Positions 1 to 9,777 are shown, counted from the stretch's first letter. The stretch is DNA of 21,765 nucleotides from Theristus sp. LFF4_11 (GCA_030248135.1 JASANC010004783.1:1-21765), one strand, 5' to 3'. A program made the numbers and translations. The notes: a model not told the origin generated them from the letters alone.

Positions 1-245
1 AAAAACAGCAGAATAATGCTAAAATACACTAAAAATCAAGTATAAACGCGTATTTTACCTAAAATTAGCGAAATTTTCAAGAATTACGAGCAAAAATGGT
101 CAATTTTGGTCAAAAATTTACTGATTTTATGTCTTCGGAGACAAAAATGTTCAGATAGATAGCTGGCTGAAAATTTTTTTAGATTGATAATAGCTGAGCC
201 GAAAAAACCTGTCTGATAGAGTAATCGAAAAATTTTGGGGGGGGG
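1..245 (+). repeat. Dispersed repeat H, copy 1
   Basis: This AT-rich block recurs in the same orientation at about 19688-19940 with only scattered differences. Both copies share the stretches ATCAAGTATAAACGCGTATT, AATTACGAGCAAAAATGGTC and AGATAGATAGCTGGCTGA, and both run directly into a G-homopolymer tract. It has no credible ORF. It appears to be part of the same repetitive backbone that fills the right half of the window. The left boundary is not visible because the window begins inside it. Confidence 0.85.
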
Positions 246-345
246 GTGGGGCGGCCCCCCCCACCCCCCCCCCCCCCTAGAACAACTATGCGCCCCCCCC
301 CCAAAGTCACATGGCCTTCCCCCCGCGGCCCCCCTTAAAATTTTC
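230..345. repeat. G-run/C-run low-complexity tract with hairpin potential
   Basis: A run of ten G, GTGGGGCGG, then long C runs make a sequence that can fold on itself (G arm against C arm) and has several G tracts long enough for a quadruplex. The flanking AAAATTTT next to G runs is the same module seen repeatedly between 11.7 and 21.7 kb. Homopolymer lengths are likely to be error-prone in the assembly. Confidence 0.7.
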
Positions 346-424
346 CAGCTATCTATCTATCTGGAAAATTTGCTCCTGCTATCTATATCGCCCTCCCCTT
401 ACCCTCCGGCTCTGGAACAACTAT

Positions 425-493
425 GGCCATTCATTTTGTTTTGGGCCATTTATTTTGCGTAGGGCCATTTATTTTGTCTTGGGCCACGTATTA
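425..493 (+). repeat. 19-bp tandem repeat, about 3.5 units
   Basis: Units begin at 425, 444, 463 and 482. Each starts GGCCAT and continues TNATTTTG, and the fourth is truncated after GGCCA. The period is exactly 19 bp. The array lies about 110 bp upstream of the Scm start codon, so it falls in the promoter or 5' untranslated region. No function is apparent from sequence. Confidence 0.8.
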
Positions 494-602
494 GTAAAGG
501 GCGCCAAAATTTGACAGCCCTGCAGGCGAGATGTGGTGATGTAATTGCAGACGCAAAGGCAAACTTATCTACTAATAAAGTTGAAAAGCGGAAATAAAAG
601 AG

Positions 603-3600
603 ATGGCCGATACGAATGACAATGAAAGTGAAAATTCCCGCAAGGATATTTGTCGTGAAAGTGATGTACCAAAATGTGATGATGAGAACGGTAAGTGTTC
701 TTTCTGAATCGGCAGTAAAAAAGCAAAAAACACATTGAAGTGATTGCAGCAATAGTAAGGAAAACTGTGCAAAAAGCATCTGCTGACGAAGACGAGAGCG
801 CCGAAGATTCAACTGATTCAAGCGACCAATATGATGCGTTCGACTGGGACGAGTACGCACCAAATGGAGATTTTGCGCCCGTTAAGTGTTTCAATCAGGT
901 TAGCAAAGCTTCAACTGTTCAGTTGGACTGCTCGTTTGGTGACGCGACGCTGTATGTAGTGTCGGGTTTGTCTTTAGCCGGAAACTCCACCAGCGAACAA
1001 CTTCGACGACGACATGCTGCTGGAGGTGCCTGACAAGCGCGGTGCGCCGTGTTTCTGCACTTTTTACAGTCGTATTCGTCGTACGTGTCATTGCGATGTT
1101 TACGTTGACCGTATTTACAGGTGGCGATAATTTGTGCTTGGCCGTGGTGACGGCCACATTCAAACAATGGGTCAAAATTCGACTTGTCGGCTGCGACGAG
1201 ATGAACGATCAGTGGTATGAAGCTGTGTTTGCTGCGTCTGTGAGATGAATTCGTGTCATAATGTAGTTTCTTGCTACTTTGTGATGGCGGTGTTCGTGGT
1301 CAGGTACATGTGCGACGACGACAACCTGCACCCTGTTGGCTATGCGCTGTCTCAGAGCAGCACTCTGATGCCGCCTGTCGGTTATCGGTTCAACATCGCA
1401 CGTTTCCATCAGTTTCTCACTGACCAGTTGAAAGATGAAAGTGCATTTGCCGGCAAGAAATGCTTCAATCCAGTATGTTTTGTGAATGATGGAGCGAGAA
1501 TTTTATTCAGTTTTTATGAATGATACGCTTTTGCGTAGAATAATCACCTCTCGCGCGCGGCATGTCGCGTCGCCGTCGCCGCTCAGCAAGATTGCAGCTG
1601 CTCTGCACATGAAATGTCGCCTTGATCTGCAGCTTCCGACGGCGGTGCACCCAAAGCGCAATCGTTTCAAAGTGGGCCAGCGGCTTGAGGTTGTTGACAT
1701 GCGCTGTTTCACGGGTCAACTGAGTCCGGCAACAGTGTTGGACGTTCGTGGCGACGACGTCACGGTCAGCTTTGACGGATACTCGCAGGGCTACAACTGG
1801 ACAGTGCGTTTCGACTCGCGCTGTCTGTTTGCGTGCGGCTGGGCGGAGCGTGCACGCGTTAACATGGCGCGGCCGCCAAAGTCGAAGCCAAAGCCACGCA
1901 GAGGTCGGTCTGTTGGTTGCGATAACAGCAATAATCAGTTTCACTCTTGACTCGACAATGCAAAGTTCAAAGCACCAAAAGAAGAGTTCATATTCGTTTT
2001 GGTATTGCGTTCCAGTTGCAAGTGATCCGATTCAGATCGTTGAAAGTTGAACGGATATTATTGACTGTTACAGCCATAAAAACCAAACCGAAACGGGACG
2101 AGCAAGTTGTGAGCTCGACACCCGAACAGACAGCAGACGAGCCTGAGCCTGAACATGAGCGTGCGGGAAAACGCGAGATTTCAGTGACTTCATCGGTGTC
2201 GTCGAACGCTGACAGAAGCACGGTAGGCGTTTGCAAACAAGCTGTCTGCCAAATGACTCTCGTTTTTGCATCGATTCCATTTCTCAGAACATAGCAACTT
2301 CATCGAAACGCCTATCGTCACCAAGAAAAGGCGGCACAAAAGAGAGCAAAAAAGCAAACCGAGAGCAGAGGCAGGAAGACGCCGGTGCTGTTGCGGCTGC
2401 TGCGCACGACTCAACGGCGACTGCGGGCTCAGGCGCAGCAGGCACCACCGATCCGGATGACATCCCGTTGATGATCAGAGCCAGGGCGCGCAAGAGTCTG
2501 CCGTCGCCGAGCGTCGCGCCAACAGTGGCGCCGTCGCCACCGACGTTGATCAAGCAGTCACCGCCACGCACGTTGGCGCCTTGCTCTGCAGCACCGACGG
2601 TCGCAGTGGAGCCAACCACTCCACAGCAACACAGCACACAGAGTGAGTCAATGCGTGCATGACTTGTGGTGTGCCTGTGAATGTGTGTTGTCGCAGGCGT
2701 GAACGAGCGGTTGTGTTTGCAGTGACGGTGTTTGTGCAGCGTCGCTGTCGCAGCGGTCTCTACGTGGACGCCAGTCGTCTGTTGCAGCAATGCCCGTGGC
2801 AGATCGGGCCGGCCAGTGCCGAGCACGTGCTCAGGGAGCTCGTGCAGCAGCTGATCAACTGTGCGCACGAGCCGGCGGCTGTCTTCGAGAAGATACCGAA
2901 AATGCAGCCGGGCGCCACGTTGGTCACTGTTACTGGTTAGTGAGCATGTTGCTTGGGTGTCACCAATGCGACTGTTTGTATTGGAGTGCACGTTCTTTGA
3001 CGCGCAAGTGTCACCATTTGCAGCGGACGTCGGCGGCAGCATGCGCGTGCAGCACATTCCGACGTTCACGAGCACCGCGATGGCGCACTCCTACTTGCGG
3101 CAGTTGCTCGCGCACCTCGGCACCTGTCCGAATTTAGTGCAATTCACGCGTAGCTCCTGTGCCGTCTGTCAGTCGACGAGCGAACACGCGCCAGCCGACA
3201 GCAAGCGCACCGAATCATCAAGCAACGCCACCACTGTACACCGGAAACGGGCGAGTGCCGGCGAAGCGAACAAAGCGAACGCAGCTGCTGCTGCGGAGAA
3301 GCGGCCGAGGCTGACGAAACTAGCGAGTGGTGGCGGCAAGCAAACGGCTGGCTGCGCCTCGTCAACGTCGTACACAAAGCAGCATGTTGCGCCGCAGCAC
3401 GTGACGCCGCCTGCGAGCGCAGTCGACCACGAGGAAACGAGCGACGACAACAGCAGTGATGGTGGAAACGGTACGTGTTTGTCGTCCAAGAGATCGCGGC
3501 GCGACAATCGCCGTCAGAATATGGCGGCCTGGCACGATCGCGGCCCACGAAGTTTTAATGCTTTGTCATTGTTTTTGTCGCTCGCAACTGGTTATATTAT

Positions 3601-6300
3601 TTTTATTGGTATGCGCGCTGCTCGCACACGAGTTTTTCATTGTTTTTTTTCAAAAAAACAGTTTTCTTTCTGTTTATTGATCAATAATTATTTTTGCTAA
3701 GAAACCGAAATCGAAATCCTCCATGCTTCTCATCGCCGAGCAGAGCTATTTTTTGACCTATGCCTTTTTTGTTTAATTTAATATTCGAAGCACGCAGATA
3801 AACAAATCAATTGCATTGAAAATTCCACTTTTCAGATTCCTTGCTAAAAACAAAAATGACGAATGTCCTAAGATTGATTTTTTGAAGGTTTTGAAAATGA
3901 ATGCAAAAAAATTATGTCCGAAATTGGAGTCCTTCCAGGAAGGTTTGCGAAACATTAGGTGACCTACAAAACTTTGTTGTTGTTTGTCTTATGTTTTGTA
4001 GGTGCCGTAAGGCTTCGCAAGCCTTTTTTAATGGCACAGTTTGATATTCATTTACAATCCACGGTGAATGCCACCGCTAAATTGCCGGTTGGATCTGAAA
4101 GGTGACAATGCATGCAAACTTCGTAGGCCGCGATCGTTCCAGGCAGCGATCGTCCAGGCCGTGATTGTACATTCACTTTGCCGTTCGCACACTCACTGTT
4201 GGATAAAAGTACCTTTGTGCCTGGAAATGCTAATATTTTTGGCTGAAATTTTCACACAACTAATGGGAACCAAATGACTAAGTGATGCAAATTTCAACTT
4301 CAAACATCAATGCAATCGCGAGATCGAAGCGTTTTTAACAATTGACGTTTTTGTTGATCACCGTGTGCCTGGGTTTTTTCACAGAAAAACGTGGGTTTTT
4401 GCAGAAATTTTGGACCGTTTGCAGAAATTTTTTAGCAGATTTCTGCGAATTGCAGAAACAGATTTGCATACAAACTTTGGTTCTGCAATATTCATTTTGT
4501 GCTTAGCGCTTGACTAAAGTTTCACATCAACATGGGAGAAATTTCAAATAGTTTTTGTCAAAAACAGCTGTTTCGGCAGTTGCTGTAGCGCAAGGATTGG
4601 CGTTTTGTTTTGCCTTCGTGAATAAAATCGGAGTTTTTCAAATTCGAAAAACAGAATCAGATCAAATCGAAAATTATTGTTTGCTGTTAGGTTTTCTGTT
4701 TGGAATTAGAATGAAGTGATCCATCATCGACACAACAGAAGATGCAAAAATAAGACATTGGCGGAGGTACGGTGCGCAAGTTTGTCGTCGAGCTGGTCGA
4801 GAATCTCAGCAACCTATTCGAAGATGCGCACAGTGTTCTCAAGGCTGCCAAAATATTCTACCGTCTGAGATAGATGGATCTGAACAGCTGCTGGCGTACG
4901 GAAATGCCGATCTGCCATATCTGCACTTGTTTTATTCATCAATTTTGCCGGGCAAGGGCAGTATCGCTGACGAATGGAAACGATTCAAATGCGAACGAAT
5001 TCAATTCCCTGGTTCGAGTACAACTGCAGACAAGCATGCAGTATCTGGGGATGAAAACAAAGAGGCGATACAAAATCAAACCGTACACCTTTGAGAACGT
5101 CGAACCGATCGAAGCCCATCGCTTTGATTGCGAAATTTGAGCAATGAGGGTTCTCATTTGACATTGATTGTGTTGTTGTTAGGTTGACTCCAGGTGTTGA
5201 ACAACGCTGCACGGACACCGAATTATTTGTTGTTCGATGTAGACAACTGTCATGTTGACGCAAAAAATTTTGGGCTGACGCAAAATTTTTTGACTATCTG
5301 TGTCAAAAGATTTGAGCTTGACCCTGAAAAATTTTGACCCTCATACATACGACGGTAAACACATGCAGCACACAGTCAGATGCAGTGCCGTTTTAAGAGG
5401 TCAGTTTGTGTCACACTAAATTTGCGACAAAAAATTGGGGGGTCGACGTCGCGCAGCCACCCGACCCGGGACAAGCTAGAAGTGTCTGGCGTGCACACCT
5501 CTGATTTGAAACGAATGATTAGTGATTTGTTTGGTTTGGCAATTTGGTTTGGTTTTGGTGTTTTTTCTGAACCTTTGAAAAATTCTGCGGTAAAACGATG
5601 CAATTGATAATTGCAACTCTGAGCATCGTTAAGAAATGATGCTCAGAATGAAAAAAACGACAATAAACAAGCACAAAAACCATTTCGTCATGTTTTTTAA
5701 ATTTGCTGAAACCAAATTTCATTTGCAGAAATTTTTTACCAAATTTCTGCAAATTGCAGAACCGACTTTTTGAAAAAAACCTAGCCGTGTGCCTGTACAT
5801 TGTCTTGTTGTTGTTTACGGCGGCACAAGCAACATTGGAGTAGTTTTGCAAAACTGGCTTTCGACTTTGTCCGTGTTTGTTTTTCTATTCAGTGCGCCCT
5901 CGGTCGGCGTCAACGCCACGGACCACCGTGCTCTCGTGGTCAGTGAACGACGTCGCAACAGCACTGCAGCAATTGGGCGACCCGTCCATACTGAATGCAT
6001 TCCGCGCTTGTGTACGTTCGTTTACTGCATTCGTTGTTTCCGGTGCGGGTGCCCCCATTCGATTTGCAACAATTGACAGCACCTTGCTTTGGTCAATCAC
6101 TGTGCTGGGCTTGAATCGTAAAGCAACAGAGTGCTGTTTTCAAAGTGTTATTTTTGTTGCGCGCTTTACAGGCAATCGATGGCAAGGCGTTGTTCCTGTT
6201 GAACACGGATCTCATGATCAAGCACATGAATCTGCCGCTCGGTCCGGCGTTGAAAGTGATGGAATGGATTGATGCGTTACGCAACGAGACGCAAAACTGA
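603..6300 (+). CDS. Scm: Sex comb on midleg (Scm/SCMH1/SCML2)-like Polycomb protein, 12 exons
   Basis: Exons read as 603-690, 750-898, 978-1041, 1121-1226, 1304-1472, 1633-1903, 2074-2222, 2288-2642, 2723-2935, 3024-3470, 5893-6011 and 6172-6300. All have GT-AG borders and compatible phases, giving 2259 nt and 752 aa. Domains in order: acidic N-terminus; MBT1 beginning FDWDEY (aa 60-65), the typical start of Scm MBT1; MBT2 from FKVGQRLEVVD (about aa 204-275); SLED domain (about 451-565, with GLYVDASRL and INCAHEP); a basic Ser/Ala-rich linker; SAM domain (about 684-749, WSVNDV, IDGKALFLLNTDLMIKHM, LGPALKV). Two MBTs plus SLED plus SAM is diagnostic of Scm rather than Sfmbt, which has four MBTs, or L3MBTL. 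The family acts in the nucleus with PRC1: MBTs bind mono/dimethyl-lysine, SLED binds DNA, and SAM polymerises with Polyhomeotic. No N-terminal FCS zinc finger is visible. An in-frame TGA at 582-584 supports the ATG. Least certain are the exon 4 donor (1227 or 1236) and the exon 6 acceptor. Confidence 0.9.
3962..4030 (+). other. Two adjacent hairpins followed by a T run, in Scm intron 10
   Basis: ACCTACAAAAC at 3962-3972 is perfectly complementary to GTTTTGTAGGT at 3993-4003 (11-bp stem, 20-nt loop). Five bases later AAGGCTT (4009-4015) pairs with AAGCCTT (4019-4025) around a CGC loop and is followed by TTTTA. This could be a structured intronic RNA, the end of an old transposon, or chance. 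The structures are seen directly; the function is unknown. Confidence 0.5.
4127..4170 (+). repeat. Degenerate ~16-bp tandem repeat, three units
   Basis: Three imperfect units of the pattern GCGATCGTYCCAGGC follow one another, the third decayed to GTGATTGTAC. The array lies inside Scm intron 10, about 200 bp before the transposon-like insertion. No function is evident. Confidence 0.5.
4748..5140 (+). pseudogene. Unrecognised protein-like stretch in two frames inside element G
   Basis: One frame reads from about 4760 (VRKFVVELVENLSNLFEDAH) to a TAG near 4872, then reopens at ATG 4874 and runs 88 codons to a TGA at 5138-5140, ending with many basic residues (MKTKRRYKIKPY). A second overlapping frame is open through the same region (LLAYGNADLPYLHLFYSSIL). 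Composition looks protein-like, but I recognise no transposase catalytic block or other domain. It could be a decayed transposase, a captured host exon, or a chance ORF. Its position inside element G is the only context. Confidence 0.3.
5618..5647. other. 10-bp-stem hairpin within element G
   Basis: TCTGAGCATC (5618-5627) and GATGCTCAGA (5638-5647) are perfect reverse complements separated by ten bases. It lies about 140 bp inside the right end of element G. It may be part of the transposon's subterminal structure. Confidence 0.55.
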
Positions 6301-7441
6301 CACAAAAACTATGAGCAACAAGCAGCGTTTGCGAGCGCCGCAGCGACCATTGGTCGCATTGTTGTAAAATTTTCGTCAAAATAATATTTTCGAAGGTTTT
6401 CTGTGTTCAATACTCAGTCACTCCCGTGTATTTGTAGATGACAATATTGTTTCGGAAAAGTTTGATTACCGGTTTCCAATGTCTTCATGCGTGTTTTTTT
6501 CATTAGGTTCAGTTTCGGGTTCTGTTTGTTATTCGTTATAAACTTTATTTTTCAGTCGAGTTTCTGCACCAACTGCGCATGCCGCTAGTCGGTCGCCACT
6601 TTTAACATTTTTTTATTATTTTCAAATCTGCATTCTCGTTGGTTTGTTCGTTGTGTTTGCCTGCACACTTCTGTTGTTGTTCACCTCACCCATAGTATAA
6701 TTTACTAAAACTCATTGGTGCACTCCTAAATACAACAACGCCGGTAAGATGAATAACATTTGTGAAATTTTCCGACTCATGAACTTTTTTTGTAATGTCT
6801 AATTATTCAAAAGTGACGAATACCGTTGTCGTTGCTGGTTTTCCTGCTGTTTCCATTTCCGTCTTTATGCTCGTTCGCAGTTCTCTCAGTTCCTGTCCAT
6901 GTTGCAGCGCATTTTCATGTCAGTGTGTGTCGTTGATTCAGTTCGGTTGTTAGCGGTCTCAAATTAATCGGGTTTGCATTGATTGTCGAGTCGAGTGACT
7001 GTGTGAGCATCATGCAGTTTATGCATTTTCTCTTTTTTTTGTTTTTTGGGTTTCGCTGAGCTCGGTTTTTGTTGGCCACGCGCCGAAATGCAGAGAATCA
7101 TTGTATGATCTGGTGTTGTGGTTTGGTTGAGAGAGTCATTGCAAAAAGTATCCGAATTCAGATTTCCATGGCAAGTTCTTTTTTGCAATTGTAAAGTATT
7201 ATTCGTCCAACAAACGTTATTCAATCTGCTGGGTTTTTTATTAAAATTCTCTATGCCGATAAAGTCTTTAAATGGCATTTAATTCTACGTATTATCAAAT
7301 TGTCAGACGAGCTCTTCTCGATGTTACGAATACTGTTTACGGTGTCTGAATGGTATCAATGAAAATATCAAATACATTGTTTTTTTAGTCTATTTATGTT
7401 GATTCTGCACCTTCGTTTGTTTTCCGGTTCAAATTTTAAGA

Positions 7442-7447
7442 AATAAA
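7442..7447 (+). promoter_or_regulatory. Possible Scm polyadenylation signal AATAAA
   Basis: This is a canonical AATAAA about 1.14 kb past the Scm stop codon. No closer canonical hexamer was noticed on this strand, but variant signals are frequent in invertebrates and the real site could be nearer. Confidence 0.25.
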
Positions 7448-8543
7448 AATGGGAAATTCACCGTGAGGTTTATGGTCACGCAGGCGACAAGCGATGGCCT
7501 ACATTCCATATAAGTTGTTGTTATTTATAACCAAACAAAGTGACAAACGAATTATACTGCGTTACGGGGCATACCAACGTTGTAGCTGTTTTGTGCTATA
7601 GTTCTCAATTCGTGAAATTCAATTTCGACAACGCCCAAACAGCATATGTTTTGTTGTTTACAGCAACGATCTGATCTCCACCCACTTCCTTATTTTTATG
7701 TCTCACTGCAAGCCATCTTTAACTGAACTTGCAATTAGCAGATGCCTGAAATTAAATCGACCGTCTCCACGCAGGCACAGTTATAATTAGGCGAATCCAA
7801 TCATGTTAGTCGATACAGTGGGCAGGGCAACAACAAAACCGACCTATCTATAATTTATGCTTACATTCACTGATTCATTGTTCACTGCTTGCATGGAATC
7901 TGGTCGACGAAAACAAGTCGTGGATTGATCATTCGGGTCTTCAACTGCTTCATGAAAGAATGTTTTTTTTTAAATTTCGTGTGTGATTGCGTTTAACTAT
8001 CCGAGATACAAGGCATAATTTCGTGCATTTTGTTCATTCTATTAATTGTTGCGCTTCAATTTGTATGTTAACTTTGCTTGTAAATTGTTGATTCTCCCCG
8101 GAAGCTTAGCGGCATTGCGGTCAGTGGCAGTTTCAAGAACATTTCATATCGACGTCGATTTGTTGCCACGCGATGAAGCCCATTTCAAAATAGTCAAATC
8201 ACACGTTTTATCGTCATTTTTTAGTTATTGAAAATTTGCTCTCAGCGGAAACGTTGACCGATTGATTGTTGCTTTATGACGGCGTCAAAAAGACTACTGA
8301 AATCGTCACACGTTGAATTGTAAAAACAATCCAGAATCGTAGGACGTTCAGGACGCATTGCGTTACAACAAATTGGCGTTGAGAAGCCTGTAAGCACTAT
8401 CGCTGTGCATGTTCTGACTGAGTGGCATTGATTGAGTCTTTAGTGATGTCTGCTTCTTCATCAATGGCTTCCTCATGATTTTTGAAATGCTTTGCTTCTT
8501 TACTGAAATCAATCAATTGGATGACTTTGCTATCAACATTTCA

Positions 8544-8567
8544 GGGCAACATAAGCATAATACAACA
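8544..8567 (+). promoter_or_regulatory. Acceptor-like TTTCAG and short leader before the neuropeptide-like ATG
   Basis: ACATTTCAG ends at 8544 and ATG follows at 8568. A pyrimidine-AG site this close to the start codon could be the 3' splice site of a 5'-UTR intron, or a spliced-leader trans-splice acceptor if the organism uses one. Similar sites precede the other two genes (AG at 549-550, and minus-strand AG at 11151-11150). Confidence 0.35.
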
Positions 8568-9367
8568 ATGGTGCGCGCCAAGTTTGTCGAAGCTGTCGTA
8601 CTATTGTGCATGCTGAGCTCAACTGCAATATTCGCTGGTCACTGGTACGACTACCAACGTTAGTGCCTTGCACACTTTGGTATTCCATGATATTCATTTC
8701 CATTGGTTTTTGCGCTTGCTGGCGTTGTTGCGGTCGCCGTAGTCCACGAATTTTAGCTGGAAACACTGCAAACGCGTTTCCAGTTGTTACAGTAATTATG
8801 GTCACTTCCGAGTCCTACTTAACCGAGTGCGAGCGCGAATGACATGCGTAAAATCGAATTCACGTGGCTCGTTTGGTGAATCAGTTGTCGTCATCAGCTT
8901 CAGTTGTCAACAAGATGCTTTGTAACGTCATTGATTAGCTACATAGCTGATGCGATTACCGTTGCCCACAAACAGCACATGCGAGATATCGTTATCCCAT
9001 CACCCATAAACTAAAGATTCCTGCTCGAAATACAGTCGAACTCTAAAATACACATAGACAATTATCATAGATGATTGCTCGGCGATCAAGTGACTGTGAA
9101 TGTGAATGTAAACGCAAATAAAGACTCAAAGATAATAGCCAATTTCAATGGTACCTCTATTCATTTGCAGATAAGCCGCGCGTGAGTGTGCGTTTTGTGG
9201 CGAGGCCTGGCGGTGCGTTTGGCAGAAGGTTCAGACGATTCGATTCAGACGCATTCAAACGATCACAGCTGCCAACAGTGAGACAGTATGGCAGGGGCAT
9301 GGCTCTGCTAGGAACAAGCCACCAAAAGCAACTCTCTTATCCCGTGCCTACGCGATATGGAAAATAA
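8568..9367 (+). CDS. Putative secreted neuropeptide precursor, 95 aa, two exons
   Basis: Exons are 8568-8658 and 9171-9367, joined by a GTTAGT donor and an ATTTGCAG acceptor in matching phase (288 nt with stop). Residues 1-23 form a clear signal peptide: Arg3/Lys5, hydrophobic VVLLCMLSS, and likely cleavage after IFA. The remaining 72 residues have no cysteine, are rich in Arg/Lys, and contain processing sites typical of amidated neuropeptides: GGAF-GRR (aa 44-50), DAF-KR (57-61), LPTVRQY-GR (64-72) and PVPTRY-GK at the very C-terminus (88-95). Predicted mature ends are GGAF-amide, RQY-amide and TRY-amide. A RY-amide end recalls the NPY/NPF, RYamide and luqin families, but the RPRY signature and the luqin cysteine pair are absent, so I assign no family. 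Without splicing the ORF stops after 31 codons. It converges with the TTC36-like gene. Confidence 0.6.
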
Positions 9368-9777
9368 TGAAATTTGTAAACAAATATGTCTGATATTTTT
9401 TGCGGCTGTGGTATGCTGTGCTACATTTTTGATTTTTGCGTTTTTTTTGGTGACAACATCCTTCTCTGAATTTTAAACCAGCAGAGTAGCAAACTTAAAT
9501 AATGTAGCACAAAGCTGATTGGCTGGCATCGCATCGCGTACAACTTACTGCTAATGTTCTAATGCAGCCAGTCAGACACAAAGGATTCCGAAGCGTTCGT
9601 TTGTTGTGTGAAAAAGTGAAGCTGACTGCATATTGTTTGCTAGCATTTTTGTTTCTATACTGTCCGATGAAATTTTATTAAACAAAAATTCATAAGTGAG
9701 GCAACGCTCAATATAATATGAAGCATTAAGCTCGTTCAAAAACCGGTTTTTGCAATTGGCATCATTGGCTGAGCTTT
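9368..9777. other. Convergent 3' intergenic region
   Basis: The region lies between two stop codons facing each other (9367 plus strand, 9778 minus strand). It contains both candidate polyadenylation signals, listed separately. No other ORF or RNA gene is evident. Confidence 0.6.
9674..9682. promoter_or_regulatory. Overlapping polyadenylation signals for the two convergent genes
   Basis: On the minus strand 9679-9674 reads AATAAA, about 100 nt after the TTC36-like stop, and is the likely signal for that gene. On the plus strand 9677-9682 reads ATTAAA, about 310 nt after the stop of the neuropeptide-like gene. If both are used, the two transcripts overlap at their tails. Confidence 0.5.

Larger units (their letters stand above)
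4369..5784. mobile_element. Element G: 1.4-kb hAT-like DNA transposon remnant inside Scm intron 10
   Basis: The sequence begins CTGGGTTTTTTC and ends GAAAAAAACCTAG, imperfect terminal inverted repeats. It is bounded by an exact 8-bp duplication CCGTGTGC at 4361-4368 and 5785-5792. Subterminal blocks containing GCAGAAATTTTTTANCANA and TTTCTGC recur at 4421-4457 and 5725-5761. An 8-bp target duplication is a hallmark of hAT elements (also seen in a few other cut-and-paste families), but the ends do not match the TAGNG type of the right-hand cluster, so this is a different family. It contains a broken protein-like stretch (4748-5140) and a 10-bp-stem hairpin (5618-5647). No empty site is available in the window to confirm the boundaries. 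Confidence 0.65.
3471..5892 (+). other. Scm intron 10 (2.4 kb), open for 76 codons at its 5' end
   Basis: The donor is ACG|GTACGT at 3471 and the acceptor TATTCAG ends at 5892; both sides are phase 1, and the SAM exon follows. Unlike the other introns (60-160 nt) it is 2.4 kb, mostly because of the transposon-like insertion at 4369-5784. The reading frame of exon 10 stays open past the donor to a TAA at 3698-3700, so intron retention would give a protein lacking the SAM domain. The part before the insertion holds two adjacent hairpins (3962-4025) and a short tandem repeat (about 4127-4170), but no other gene-like sequence. Confidence 0.75.
6301..8567. other. Intergenic region between Scm and the neuropeptide-like gene
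   Basis: This region holds the Scm 3' untranslated region and the upstream region of the next gene. I see no ORF with a recognisable domain on either strand; short ORFs such as the minus-strand one at 6964-7278 have no domain signature and low-complexity composition. An AATAAA hexamer at 7442-7447 is the clearest plus-strand polyadenylation signal, which would imply a long 3' UTR. A TTTCAG acceptor-like site ends at 8544, 23 nt before the next ATG. Confidence 0.5.

Noticed and set aside
450..894. Minus-strand ORFs of 109 and 137 codons
   Set aside because: They overlap exons 1-2 of the Scm gene antisense and show no domain; they are shadows.
2284..3075. 263-codon minus-strand ORF
   Set aside because: It is antisense to Scm exons 8-10, where the plus strand has clear SLED homology and good splice sites; the open frame reflects GC-rich codon bias.
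6964..7278. 104-codon minus-strand ORF between Scm and the neuropeptide-like gene
   Set aside because: It has no recognisable domain, a low-complexity Lys/Gln-rich stretch, and no supporting splice or start context.
7424..7440. GGTTCAAAT resembling a tRNA B box
   Set aside because: No matching A box, anticodon stem or acceptor stem could be folded around it.
9117..9122. AATAAA as the end of the first exon's transcript in the neuropeptide-like gene
   Set aside because: It lies in the intron between two exons whose phase, signal peptide and processing sites fit together; premature polyadenylation is possible but unsupported.
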